The notes beneath the pieces are model-generated. The model had not been told where the DNA came from. It saw only the letters and a list, made by a program, of their open reading frames with translations, and ran no database searches. The translations under genes were made by a program, and so were the position numbers. Positions 52,214 to 61,337 of a stretch of 64,000 nucleotides of DNA are shown piece by piece; the stretch's first letter is position 1, and the number at the start of each line of letters is the position of its first letter. This DNA is from Acinetobacter sp. (lineage in GTDB: Bacteria; Pseudomonadota; Gammaproteobacteria; Pseudomonadales; Moraxellaceae), in contig JAITLL010000034.1 of NCBI GenBank assembly GCA_031277915.1, positions 112,428 to 176,427 of the forward strand, in the 5' to 3' direction.

Positions 52214-53026
52214 ATGAGTAAAGATGAACGGATAATCCAGAATCAGGACAACAAAAAAACGATTCGTCATGAAGATTACATTGCTGGCATTGGTAAAGGC
52301 ATGGCTATTTTAGATAGCTTTAGCAGTAATCAACATCGTTTAAATATTTCTATGGCTGCCGAAAAAACCGGACTTACCCGAGCGGCTGCAAGACGCCATT
52401 TACTAACTTTAGAATATTTAGGTTATCTTGAGTCTGATGGCCACTATTATTATTTAACTCCGAAAGTTCTTAAATTTTCAGGAGCTTATTTAGGTGCAGC
52501 TCAGCTTCCAAAAGTTTCTCAGCCTTTATTAAATCTATTAACCAACCAAACCTCGCTGATTTATTCGGTGATGGTACTTGATGGTTATGAAGCCATTACG
52601 ATTGCACGTAGTGCTGCCCACCAACAAACTGACCGTGTAAACCCATATGGTTTGCACTTAGGTAACCGCCTGCCTGCTCATGCGACCTCGGCAGGTAAAA
52701 TTTTACTGGCACATTTAAGCCAACAAGAACAACTCGACTGGCTTCAAAAATATCCTCTTCAACGTTTAACTAAATATACGCATGTCGAAAATGATAAATT
52801 TTTAGAGTTACTTAATGAAATTAGAGAACAAGATTGGTGTTATTCACGTGAAGAACACGAATTAGGAGTTCACGCGCTCGCCGTACCTATTTATGGACAA
52901 GACTTTAAAGTCGTTGCAGCCTTGAATATTGTCTCTCCTACCATGAGAACAACTGAAGAGTATTTAATTCAACACATTTTGCCTTTATTGCAAGAGACTT
53001 CGCGAGATTTGAGACAAGTTCTTTAA
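52214..53026 (+). CDS. IclR-family regulator, PcaR/PcaU/PobR type
   Basis: 270 residues. The N-terminal winged helix contains ISMAAEKTGLTRAAARRHLL and LEYLGYLESDG; the LTRAAARR-LLTLxxLGY block is the signature of the PcaR/PcaU/PobR subgroup. The C-terminal IclR effector domain follows (LPAHATSAGKILLA, EEHELGVHALAVPIYG). It lies 42 bases after the LysR gene. It could be the protein that binds the triple-repeat operator upstream of pcaI, or regulate the nearby acyl-CoA operon; the sequence does not settle which. Confidence 0.8.
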   Translation: MSKDERIIQNQDNKKTIRHEDYIAGIGKGMAILDSFSSNQHRLNISMAAEKTGLTRAAARRHLLTLEYLGYLESDGHYYYLTPKVLKFSGAYLGAAQLPKVSQPLLNLLTNQTSLIYSVMVLDGYEAITIARSAAHQQTDRVNPYGLHLGNRLPAHATSAGKILLAHLSQQEQLDWLQKYPLQRLTKYTHVENDKFLELLNEIREQDWCYSREEHELGVHALAVPIYGQDFKVVAALNIVSPTMRTTEEYLIQHILPLLQETSRDLRQVL

Positions 53027-53044
53027 ATCTTACTTAGGCTATTT

Positions 53045-53911
53045 CTAAAAGTAATTAAAAGGAATTTTTAAATAACGAATGCCATTCGCTTCAGGTTCCA
53101 GAAAATTTCCACCGTTCATATTAATTTGAATTGAAGGCAGAATTAATTTTGGCATTGCCAAAGTTGCATCTCTTTCTTGGCGCATTTTTATGAATGATTC
53201 TTTAGAGACTTGGCGGTTTAAATGAATATTGCTTTGCTTTTGAGTTTTTATGTCTGTTTGACAGATATATTCATCACGGCCTTCGGGCTTATAATCATGA
53301 CATAAGAACATGCGCATGTTATCAGGCAGTGTATAAAGCTGTTGTACTGAGTCATAGAGTGCAGCTGCACTTCCTTTTGGAAAGTCACACCGAGCTGAAC
53401 CATAATCTGGCATAAATAAAGTATCACCTACAAATACGGCATCACTAATCACATAGCTTAAACAAGCAGGTGTATGCCCTGGTGTAGGAATGTTATAGGC
53501 CTCGATATCCCCTATTTTAAAAGGTTCATAGTCTTCAAATAGATAATCAAAAGGTTGATTTTCGTTCAATTTCTTAAAATCAAAGTTATAAATTGCGGAA
53601 AATGTTTCTTGTACAGTTGAGATTTTTCGACTAATTGCAACTGAACCACCCAACTGTGACTTTAAATATTGAGCTGCGGTCATATGGTCAGCATGTACAT
53701 GAGTTTCTAAAATCCATTGTACTTTGAAGTTTTGCGTCAAGATATAATTGATAATCAGATCAGCATTGGTTGTTTTTGTTGTTGCCGAAGCTGCATCATA
53801 GTCAAGCACGCTATCAATAATAGCGCATTGACGGGTAACCAAATCCGCAACAACATAGCTAAAAGTATTGGTATTTTCATCAAAAAAATCTTTTACTAGA
53901 GGTTGTTGCAT
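53045..53911 (-). CDS. Persulfide-dioxygenase-like MBL-fold protein
   Basis: 288 residues of the metallo-beta-lactamase fold with ETHVHADHMTAAQYL (metal His/Asp), NIPTPGHTPACLSYV and FVGDTLFMPDYGSARCDFP, the ETHE1/Blh subgroup that oxidises glutathione or protein persulfides to sulfite. Encoded with two YeeE/YedE permease halves. In other bacteria this set is run by BigR or SqrR repressors, but no such regulator gene lies beside it here. Confidence 0.86.
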   Translation of the reverse strand: MQQPLVKDFFDENTNTFSYVVADLVTRQCAIIDSVLDYDAASATTKTTNADLIINYILTQNFKVQWILETHVHADHMTAAQYLKSQLGGSVAISRKISTVQETFSAIYNFDFKKLNENQPFDYLFEDYEPFKIGDIEAYNIPTPGHTPACLSYVISDAVFVGDTLFMPDYGSARCDFPKGSAAALYDSVQQLYTLPDNMRMFLCHDYKPEGRDEYICQTDIKTQKQSNIHLNRQVSKESFIKMRQERDATLAMPKLILPSIQINMNGGNFLEPEANGIRYLKIPFNYF

Positions 53912-53915
53912 AGGT

Positions 53916-54329
53916 TTAATTTCCTTTATTTAAAATTTGATAAATAAACATTCCGAATAACATAGCGAATATAAAATAAAGCACTTCAAAATGTCCCAAT
54001 CCGATAAGTGTTAAAGCGGGTGCTGGACATATCCCTGCTATTCCCCAGCCTATACCGAAAATAAAAGCACCAACAATTAACCTTTGGTCAATCTGTGTAT
54101 TCATTGGTAATTGAATTTGCTCATTAAAAAGCGTTTTAGGACTTTTTATAGCCTTTTGAAATGGAATAAATGCCACAGCAATCGCGCCTAACATTACAAA
54201 CATTAAGCTAATATCCCATTGTCCAAAAAGATCTAAAAAACCTAATACCTTTTCTGGATTAGACATACCTGAAATCATTAAACCCAATGAAAATAAACCG
54301 CCAAATATAAAAGCAAAAATGTTTTTCAT
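53916..54329 (-). CDS. YeeE/YedE-family permease half (DUF6691)
   Basis: 137 residues with four membrane helices; IAGICPAPALTLIGLG holds the conserved cysteine used in sulfur transfer by this family. It begins five bases before the next upstream gene ends. Works with the following half as a sulfur-compound importer or exporter (PmpB/YedE-like). Confidence 0.85.
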   Translation of the reverse strand: MKNIFAFIFGGLFSLGLMISGMSNPEKVLGFLDLFGQWDISLMFVMLGAIAVAFIPFQKAIKSPKTLFNEQIQLPMNTQIDQRLIVGAFIFGIGWGIAGICPAPALTLIGLGHFEVLYFIFAMLFGMFIYQILNKGN

Positions 54330-54333
54330 AACC

Positions 54334-54747
54334 CTAACCTAATATGTGACGAATAACATAAACTGTTAACATGCCAGCAAACATAAAAATTGCTGTCGCA
54401 ATCATTGAGCGTTTTGATAACCTGCTCAGACCACAAATGCCATGGCCGCTTGTACAACCCGATCCTAAACGAGTTCCAAAACCAACAAGTACACCCGCCA
54501 AAATAAGAGCGTATGTGTCCGCTTTAATTTCAATTTCAGGCTGGTAAAAATAGCCATATATGAAAGGTGTAATAATTAATCCGGCAATGAACCAGAATGC
54601 AGAGCTTTTAAATGTATCTTTAGAAGGTTTAATGATTTGAGCGATCAACCCACTAATCCCTACAATACGCCCGTTTATATATAAATAACCGACTGTTGCA
54701 ATGCCTAATAGCAAACCACCTAGAAAGGCATAGACAATATTTGACAT
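54334..54747 (-). CDS. YeeE/YedE-family permease half
   Basis: 137 residues from the ATG at 54747 (an in-frame TTG lies at 54759). Four helices; GTRLGSGCTSGHGICGLSRLS provides the cysteines typical of YeeE/YedE and PmpA. First gene of the three-gene sulfur unit. The real substrate, thiosulfate or another sulfane-sulfur compound, is not told by sequence. Confidence 0.86.
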   Translation of the reverse strand: MSNIVYAFLGGLLLGIATVGYLYINGRIVGISGLIAQIIKPSKDTFKSSAFWFIAGLIITPFIYGYFYQPEIEIKADTYALILAGVLVGFGTRLGSGCTSGHGICGLSRLSKRSMIATAIFMFAGMLTVYVIRHILG

Positions 54748-54851
54748 GTGTTTACTCAAACAATATATATTTTAATAATATGTATTATACGCTTATTTTT
54801 TTAGAAATACTTAATATAAAATTCCCAAGTATATAAATTTTCTTAACAAGA

Positions 54852-54877
54852 AAAAGCCCCAAACTCTTGGGGCTTTT
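54852..54877. terminator. Terminator of the 54882 lipoprotein gene
   Basis: AAAAGCCCCAA (54852-54862) and TTGGGGCTTTT (54867-54877) form an 11-bp stem with T-runs on either strand. Confidence 0.85.
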
Positions 54878-54881
54878 ATCA

Positions 54882-55349
54882 TTAAATTAGATCTTTAATG
54901 CCTAATTGTTCAGGTAATTTTTCCATAACTTTATTCAATCTATTATTTGCTGGAGAGATACAACCTGTGTAATGGCTTAATTTTGTTTCAGTGCCATTTG
55001 GTTTAATCCAAGTAATGTAATAGCTAGACATATCTGTTGCAGTTTGCTGACATCCACCAGTTTTCGCTTGCGTGCCTGTTTCAGGTCGGTAAGTTTTGAG
55101 TTCACTTACAAGCTTTTCATAGTCTTTTACATTACCTTGAATTTCTTTAACACCAACAGCTTTAGTATATTGTTTACCTTCAAAACGAATTAACCCCGTA
55201 GGTGTTACTTCTACTGAGTAAATTGGACATGTGCCAAAACATGGACTAGAAGCATAACGAATGGTCTCTTGTTTATTCGGTGCTTGCTGAACAGAAGCAC
55301 AACCCATTAAAGCTAAACCAGATAAAGTTGCAAGAACCAAAAATCTCAT
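54882..55349 (-). CDS. Small lipoprotein (DUF6438-like), function unknown
   Basis: 155 residues from the ATG at 55349, six bases after AGGTGA; a longer in-frame start at 55370 has no site. Signal peptide with lipobox ending LMGC (Cys about residue 16). The mature part has SPCFGTCPIYSVEVTPTG, which resembles the DUF6438 family of envelope proteins. Isolated gene with its own terminator. Confidence 0.8.
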   Translation of the reverse strand: MRFLVLATLSGLALMGCASVQQAPNKQETIRYASSPCFGTCPIYSVEVTPTGLIRFEGKQYTKAVGVKEIQGNVKDYEKLVSELKTYRPETGTQAKTGGCQQTATDMSSYYITWIKPNGTETKLSHYTGCISPANNRLNKVMEKLPEQLGIKDLI

Positions 55350-55488
55350 CGTATCACCTATTATTATCAAGTGACTTTAATCTATCAAATCATAACTGAA
55401 TTGTCATTAAAGACTCATTTTTTATAGTTTTATTTATGAATCCTAAGGCTATTTCCATGAGGTTAAAAAATTAAAATATAAAATGCAT

Positions 55489-55597
55489 AAAAAAAGGCCC
55501 ATCTTTCGATGAGCCTTAAGCCAATTAAAGCTTAAATTCCTGAAATACAAATTATTACTGGGTAGTAATAACCTGCGTTGACCATTCTAGCGTAATG
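55489..55597 (-). ncRNA. Candidate small RNA, about 109 nt
   Basis: On the minus strand a perfect TATAAT box (plus 55604-55609) lies about seven bases before a start near 55597. The body has a perfect 8-bp hairpin (55552-55559 with 55564-55571). It ends in a terminator, stem 55508-55515 with 55496-55503 (one mismatch) plus seven T. It sits downstream of the quiA terminator, so it would be an independent unit. A 17-codon ORF (55532-55585) inside it is not obviously coding. No family recognised. Confidence 0.4.
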
Positions 55598-55934
55598 CAA
55601 TAAATTATATAAATATAATATAAGTATATATTTACGCTTATTTTTCCAACAAAAAAAACCTGATTTTTCTAGTTTAAAATTCAATAATGTTTATTTTTAA
55701 TTAAAATTCACAATCTTAAGTTAAACAAAACTTAACAAACATGAAGTTTTTATTTATAGGTAAAACATTAAAAGAAAATGCTTAATCATTCGGCTATATC
55801 TAGTGTTCAGAGTGAATCAATTATAGAAATATTTTAAGTTTAGCAATAACTTCAAACACTTTTTTACTATTTGGTAAAACTATCTCTATAAAAGTACAGA
55901 ATTCAAACAAACACTCTAATAGAAAAAATATATT

Positions 55935-55971
55935 AAAAAATAAGGACAAAAGGAAATTTATCCTTTTGCCC
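55935..55971 (-). terminator. Intrinsic terminator of the pca-qui operon
   Basis: On the minus strand GGGCAAAAGGA (plus 55961-55971) pairs with TCCTTTTGTCC (plus 55944-55954; one G-U pair), followed by a T-rich run. Confidence 0.85.
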
Positions 55972-55978
55972 TCTTTAA

Positions 55979-58408
55979 TTACTTCTCTAAGCTATATGCG
56001 ATTACATAATCACCATGGTCAGGTGACTGACGTGCTCCTCCCGCAGAAACAACCACATACTGTTTACCTGTTTTAGGTGAAACATAGCTAATTGGCGTTC
56101 CTTGGCTACCAACAGGCATACGTGACTTCCAAAGTTCTTTACCTGTAGAAGAATCAAAAGCACGCAAATAGTAATCTTGAGTTGCAGCGAAGAATACTAA
56201 ACCACCTTGAGTTGCCATTGGCCCACCAATAGTCGGCATTCCAATTGGTGCTTTCAAGCCCATCTTAATACCCATAGGTCCCGTGTCTTCAACCGTACCC
56301 AATGGTACTTGCCATGCAACTTGACGAGTTTTCATGTCAATTGCAGTCATGGTACCAAATGGTGGTTTTTGACATGGGATACTTAAGGCAGACATGAAGC
56401 GGTTTTTATTCACTTTATATGGTGTGCCTTTCATTGGTACCGCGCCCATACCTGTATTTACCTTTTCACCACCACTCACCTGAATTTTAATATCTTCAGG
56501 AGTTTGTTTAATGAGTTGAACCCATAAACCAAGGCGCATATCGTTCACGAACATATAACGATGAGTCGGATCAAAAGCAATGCTACCCCAGTTCATGCCA
56601 CCTAAAGAGCCTGGGAAGCTTAATGAAACATCAGTGCCCGGCGCAGTAAATAGACCTTCGTAACGCATTGACTTAAAGTTAATACGGCACATGAGCTGAT
56701 CAAACGGCGTTGCACCCCACATATCGGACTCAGTTAAAGTCTGGTTACCAATTTGAGGCATTTCAACTGAACGTGGTTGAGTTGCGCTGTATTGCTCACT
56801 CGGAATATTGGCAGGCTTAACTGGCTGTTCAATCACTTTAGTCAGTGGTTTACCAGTTACGCGGTCAAGCACAAAGAATTGACCTGATTTGGTTCCAATG
56901 ACAACAGCTGGTTTCGTCGTACCATCTTTTAATGGGAAATCGACTAGACTCGGTTGCATTGGTAAGTCAAAGTCCCATAAATCGTTATGAACAGTTTGAT
57001 ATACCCACTTTTCTTTACCTGTTGTCGCATCAAGTGCCAAAACAGAAGTATTGTATTTATGATCTAACGGATTACGGTTACCACCCCAAATGTCGACAGA
57101 TGAGCTACCCATAGGTAAGAACACCGTATTCATTTGCGGGTCATATGACATTGCAGCCCAAGAGTTTGCCGAACTACGTTTATAAGTTTCACCCGGTTTA
57201 AGCACATAGTTAGGATCTGGATTACGTGCGTCAAATGCCCAGCGAAGTTTGCCAGTAATGACGTCATAACCACGAACAACACCACCCGGCATATCTGCTG
57301 CTACGTTATCAGCAATACGGCTACCCATTACAATGGTTGTTCCAGCAATAGTCGGTGCAGAAGTCACTTCAAAACGTGGAGCTTTGGTTCCAGCTCCCAG
57401 ACCTTCTAACAGATCAACCGTTCCATTAACACCAAAATCAGCACAGCGCTGACCGTTATCTGCATTGACTGCAATTAAACGACCATCAGGTGTATTGGTA
57501 TATACACGACGTGGGCATGCCGTATTGGTTGCAACTGTAGTTACTGCGTTTGCACCAGCCAAAGTTGGTTGTACAAGTGGTTTGGTCGAATCAAAGTATG
57601 CAACCCCACGGCAACGCTCCCAAGCATCAGCTTTAGAGTTCACTTCAGCTTTCCAGAGTTGTTTACCCGAGTCAGCATCTATCGCAAAAATGTTGTTATG
57701 TGGTGTACATAAAAAAACTTTATTTCCAACTTGTAGCGGGGTCATTTGGTCTTCAGCACCATTACCACTACCCGTTGTAAAATCGCCTGTTCTAAACCAC
57801 CAAGCTTCTTTTAGTTTATGAACGTTATCTCGGTTAATTTGATCGAGAGCAACAAAGCGACTACCACCCGCATCATTTCCATAATTTTCCCAATTCACCT
57901 GTTTTTTTGCAGGGTCAACTGGGACTAAAGGTAGCTTTTGACCTGAACTTGCTACTGTTAGATGCGGCTGGAACATTTGGTAAAGCGCAATCAACATACC
58001 AACAACGACTAAACCACCAATAGCATACGCTGGAGTTGCTGAACCATTTTGAAATTGGTAACGTCGAATTGAAGGTAAGGTAAATAACAACGCAGCAAAG
58101 AGACCAGCAGGAAACATTAATCGCGAGAATAATGGCCAAAACTCCCATCCTGCGTCAACGAGTGACCAAATTACGGTGCCAACAAAAACAGCCGCAAAAA
58201 TCCAGACACCAAGTGCCTTTTTACGAAAAATACTAAATGCAGAAATGGTAATTAACAGTCCTGCAACTAGGAAATACCAAGAACCACCGAGAGATACTAG
58301 CTTGCCACCACCTACGATGTAAAAAACACCAGTAGCCAATAAAACTAGGCCTAATAGAAAACACCATATTTTGAATAAGATATGAAACTTAGAATCTGAC
58401 TCAGACAT
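55979..58408 (-). CDS. quiA: PQQ-dependent quinate/shikimate dehydrogenase
   Basis: 809 residues from the ATG at 58408, after GTAGGA; a longer in-frame start at 58435 lacks a site. The N-terminus has four or five membrane helices (about residues 12-130); the remainder is an eight-bladed PQQ propeller (WENYGNDAGGSRFVALDQIN, LCTPHNNIFAIDADSGKQLWK, and the last blade LVFFAATQDYYLRAFDSSTGKELW split between repeats). It oxidises quinate or shikimate on the periplasmic face, passing electrons to quinone. Last gene of the operon pca..quiBCXA. Confidence 0.93.
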   Translation of the reverse strand: MSESDSKFHILFKIWCFLLGLVLLATGVFYIVGGGKLVSLGGSWYFLVAGLLITISAFSIFRKKALGVWIFAAVFVGTVIWSLVDAGWEFWPLFSRLMFPAGLFAALLFTLPSIRRYQFQNGSATPAYAIGGLVVVGMLIALYQMFQPHLTVASSGQKLPLVPVDPAKKQVNWENYGNDAGGSRFVALDQINRDNVHKLKEAWWFRTGDFTTGSGNGAEDQMTPLQVGNKVFLCTPHNNIFAIDADSGKQLWKAEVNSKADAWERCRGVAYFDSTKPLVQPTLAGANAVTTVATNTACPRRVYTNTPDGRLIAVNADNGQRCADFGVNGTVDLLEGLGAGTKAPRFEVTSAPTIAGTTIVMGSRIADNVAADMPGGVVRGYDVITGKLRWAFDARNPDPNYVLKPGETYKRSSANSWAAMSYDPQMNTVFLPMGSSSVDIWGGNRNPLDHKYNTSVLALDATTGKEKWVYQTVHNDLWDFDLPMQPSLVDFPLKDGTTKPAVVIGTKSGQFFVLDRVTGKPLTKVIEQPVKPANIPSEQYSATQPRSVEMPQIGNQTLTESDMWGATPFDQLMCRINFKSMRYEGLFTAPGTDVSLSFPGSLGGMNWGSIAFDPTHRYMFVNDMRLGLWVQLIKQTPEDIKIQVSGGEKVNTGMGAVPMKGTPYKVNKNRFMSALSIPCQKPPFGTMTAIDMKTRQVAWQVPLGTVEDTGPMGIKMGLKAPIGMPTIGGPMATQGGLVFFAATQDYYLRAFDSSTGKELWKSRMPVGSQGTPISYVSPKTGKQYVVVSAGGARQSPDHGDYVIAYSLEK

Positions 58409-58489
58409 AGATCCTACTCCACATATACTGAACACAATAGTTCAAGCATTTGGGCCAGTTAAACTATGTCTAACCAGCCATCAATATTG

Positions 58490-59809
58490 TTAAAAATTGA
58501 CTTTCACGCTCAAGCCCGCGACCCAAGCATCATCGACTGCTTTTACACCAGCAGGTTGATGGATATATTGAATATTTGGACGCAACATAACGGCCGGAGA
58601 CCATTGATAGGTATAGTTCAACTCAACGTTTAATTCATCGTCTTGGATTGGAATATAGTCAGATGCAATCGCATCATAGCTATAATATCCACGACTTTCG
58701 TTTGTTGCGATTTGCTTATCTTTAGCACGATCATTGACCACATAATTGGCAATACCAAACCCAATCGAATCATTTGGACGGCTGTCAAATGGTCCTTTAT
58801 ACCAAAGTGCCAGTTGTTGCGTACTTTGGACAAAAGTCGTTGCTTTATCATTTACAACGCCGTTCAAACTTACATATAAACCGCGTTTCGGATCTTGGCC
58901 GGCATGGCTAAGTTGTTGTTGTGCATTAATCCAGAAACTTTGTTTTCCATCATGAACCTTACCCGCAGTTTTAATATCATTCGCTTCTGCGGTTGAGTAC
59001 AGCGCACCTACTTTATATTCACCCGGTAAGCCTTTAAAAGCAGCGAGTTTTGGTTTCCATGCGAGCTCAACAGGTATAGTTGCACCCTTCACGTTGTTCA
59101 TATCCAGATTAAAACCATCACTATTTGATGCTGTTTTAATATTGTCAGGATTAACCTCATAAACACCAATACCCAAAGTCCATTCAGGCGTAAATTGATA
59201 TTTAACGTTTGCAGCCCAGACACCAACTGGTGAGTTATACCAAATTGAACCAATTGATTTTCCTAACTGCCCACCACAAAGCAATAAGTTCTGAAACTCA
59301 CATTGAGAACTATTGAAGTCCTCTGACATGCCCATACGGCCAACTTTGGCCTGTACGGTGTTATCAGCGAAGCCTTTTTTGATCCATGCTTGGGATAAGC
59401 GCCAGATTTTACCGCGGCCATAAATCTCTTGAGCATTGCCTAATTGGTTAGAGCGTGGATCTTTAACACGCTCGAGAGTTAGTGCATTTCCGTCACGTTT
59501 AGTCACGACTAGACTGGCTGTTGTATCTTTCCACCCAGCAATCTTTTCTAAATCGAAGTTTGCACCTAAAGAAAGTTGTGCAGCATTTTCAAAAGTATTG
59601 CTGTCGTTGTAGCCACCATCTAAATTTGTAGCAGCTTGGCTCATGATAGAAGCTGTAAATTTATAGCCTTGTTGTTCTAGTTGTTGGCGCTCGCCATTCC
59701 AATTACCAAGTAACCATTGGCGGTCTTGTGACCATGGTTCATTAGCAAGCGTAACTTGGCTACCCATCACAGCAATCGTTAACACACTTAGTCTCATTAT
59801 GTTTGGCAT
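58490..59809 (-). CDS. quiX: OprB-type carbohydrate/quinate porin (QuiX)
   Basis: 439 residues from the ATG at 59809, after AAGGA; a longer in-frame start at 59860 is upstream of that site. Signal peptide (MRLSVLTIAVMGSQVTLA), then an OprB-like barrel with RQWLLGNWNGERQQLEQQGY near the N-terminus and a C-terminal VNF. Lies between quiC and quiA, the position of quiX in Acinetobacter baylyi, and probably lets quinate and shikimate cross the outer membrane. Confidence 0.86.
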   Translation of the reverse strand: MPNIMRLSVLTIAVMGSQVTLANEPWSQDRQWLLGNWNGERQQLEQQGYKFTASIMSQAATNLDGGYNDSNTFENAAQLSLGANFDLEKIAGWKDTTASLVVTKRDGNALTLERVKDPRSNQLGNAQEIYGRGKIWRLSQAWIKKGFADNTVQAKVGRMGMSEDFNSSQCEFQNLLLCGGQLGKSIGSIWYNSPVGVWAANVKYQFTPEWTLGIGVYEVNPDNIKTASNSDGFNLDMNNVKGATIPVELAWKPKLAAFKGLPGEYKVGALYSTAEANDIKTAGKVHDGKQSFWINAQQQLSHAGQDPKRGLYVSLNGVVNDKATTFVQSTQQLALWYKGPFDSRPNDSIGFGIANYVVNDRAKDKQIATNESRGYYSYDAIASDYIPIQDDELNVELNYTYQWSPAVMLRPNIQYIHQPAGVKAVDDAWVAGLSVKVNF

Positions 59810-59866
59810 TTTAAATCCTTTTATCTTTTCTAGAATGCGCCTCTGCTTGAGGCGCTTCATTTGTTA

Positions 59867-61318
59867 TTATTTAATTTGCGTAAAGCCGAGTTCAGAACTT
59901 GCACCAAAGTGATCAGTTACATTTGCTGTAATTGAAGCAACTTTAGCAGTTGGTTTCCAATTCAGTTTTGCATTGCCTTGTGTGTCTGTGGCAACTGTTA
60001 TTGTGCCTAAATATTGCTCTGCTTCTTTTGATGCCACATTTTGGTTTCCAAAAAACTCAACTTGGTAACGTTGGTTTGGTAAACCATTAACCTCTATCGT
60101 GACTAGATCTTTATTTGCAGTTAACTTAGGTGCTTTAATACCCTGATTAGGTTGAGGATTACAGCCTTGTTCATTTGGTTGAGTACATGTTTTTTGTAGT
60201 TTAGATGGCTCAATCACTACACCGCCGCCACGAGAACCGACAAAACCTTCATGCTCAAGTGCAGGTACACCAAATACAATTGCACCTAAACGCTGATTTG
60301 GTACACATGAACCACCTGCCTCACAGCGCTTAATATCTTTACCGTTGTCCCAAATCAGGTTTTTAGTCAATGTCGTTTTTGCATTAGCATCTTTTTCTGA
60401 GCGAATGGCAACACCAATACGGTTACCGTGAACTTTATTACTATCGAGAATGTTGCCATCGCCAGTCATGTTAAGGCCAATCGAGTTATTGGTCATTTCG
60501 TTGTAGGCAATATAGTTACGCTTACCCCAGTTAATCTGTAAGCCATCCGAGTAATTTTCAAACTTATTGCCAACTACAGCATTGTCATTACCCCACAAAA
60601 TTTCAATACCTTGTGATGGTTCTGGGTTAGCCTTAGTTGAGATGAAATGGTTATTTGCAATTAAGTTAAACGCAGCACCACGTGTCAGCTCTAAACCATC
60701 ACCATTGTCTAAGAGGATATTGTCTAAAACCTTATTGTTATTGGTCGTGGTTGCAGTTGGGTTACCTTGTCCATCGTCACCCGTGATCATGACACCAGCA
60801 CCACCATAGTTATTACTAATACGATTATGCTGAATCAGATTATTGCTTGAACGATTAACCAATACACCGATACAGAAACGATGAATATCTAGCCCTTTTA
60901 AAGTCACATTATTTACATCACGCAACACTAAGCCCGGCAAGGTCATGGTACGAACATTGGTCCCGTACTGTCCAGGATTTGCACCAGGACAAGCTTTTTC
61001 ACCTTCACCTTTAATATAATTTGAACCATCGAGCGTAATATATTCACCAGTTTTATCCCACTGGGTACCAATGATTTTTACAGGTGCTTTAATTTCAGGA
61101 AGCGCGCTGTTTAATTTGATTGCATAAGGTGCTTTGCCTACAGCCTGAATCAAAATTTCGCTTGCTTCGCTTGAATTTACATTGGCTTGTTCAATTGCCC
61201 AGCGTAAAGAACCTTTATTGCTATCGTCTTGATAACGGTCAACAACATAAGTTTGTGCCGCGGCCATTCCTGAAACCATCAAACCTAATGCAAGAGTAGT
61301 TAAACGTAATGTATTCAT
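59867..61318 (-). CDS. quiC: 3-dehydroshikimate dehydratase, periplasmic beta-helix type
   Basis: Turns 3-dehydroshikimate into protocatechuate. 483 residues. A signal peptide ends near GMAAAQTYVV. The central region has many parallel beta-helix repeats (NNVTLKGLDIHRF, NNLIQHNRISNNYGG, FNLIANNHFIS, NAVVGNKFENYS, NYIAYNEMTNNS), which is the fold known for Acinetobacter QuiC and differs from the AsbF/QsuB TIM-barrel enzymes. A C-terminal immunoglobulin-like part follows. Adjacent quiB and quiA support the assignment. Confidence 0.88.
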   Translation of the reverse strand: MNTLRLTTLALGLMVSGMAAAQTYVVDRYQDDSNKGSLRWAIEQANVNSSEASEILIQAVGKAPYAIKLNSALPEIKAPVKIIGTQWDKTGEYITLDGSNYIKGEGEKACPGANPGQYGTNVRTMTLPGLVLRDVNNVTLKGLDIHRFCIGVLVNRSSNNLIQHNRISNNYGGAGVMITGDDGQGNPTATTTNNNKVLDNILLDNGDGLELTRGAAFNLIANNHFISTKANPEPSQGIEILWGNDNAVVGNKFENYSDGLQINWGKRNYIAYNEMTNNSIGLNMTGDGNILDSNKVHGNRIGVAIRSEKDANAKTTLTKNLIWDNGKDIKRCEAGGSCVPNQRLGAIVFGVPALEHEGFVGSRGGGVVIEPSKLQKTCTQPNEQGCNPQPNQGIKAPKLTANKDLVTIEVNGLPNQRYQVEFFGNQNVASKEAEQYLGTITVATDTQGNAKLNWKPTAKVASITANVTDHFGASSELGFTQIK

Positions 61319-61337
61319 TTCATCATGTCCTTATGAT

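Larger units (their letters stand above)
55350..55978. other. Long intergenic region before quiA 3' end
   Basis: About 630 bases, mostly AT-rich. It contains the quiA terminator (55935-55971), a candidate small RNA (55489-55597), and the promoter of the 54882 lipoprotein gene at its left end. The stretch 55630-55930 shows nothing I can name. Confidence 0.5.

Noticed and set aside
55532-55585. 17-codon minus-strand ORF, considered as a pqqA-like peptide because quiA needs PQQ
   Set aside because: It lacks the Glu-x3-Tyr motif of PqqA and lies within the small RNA candidate.
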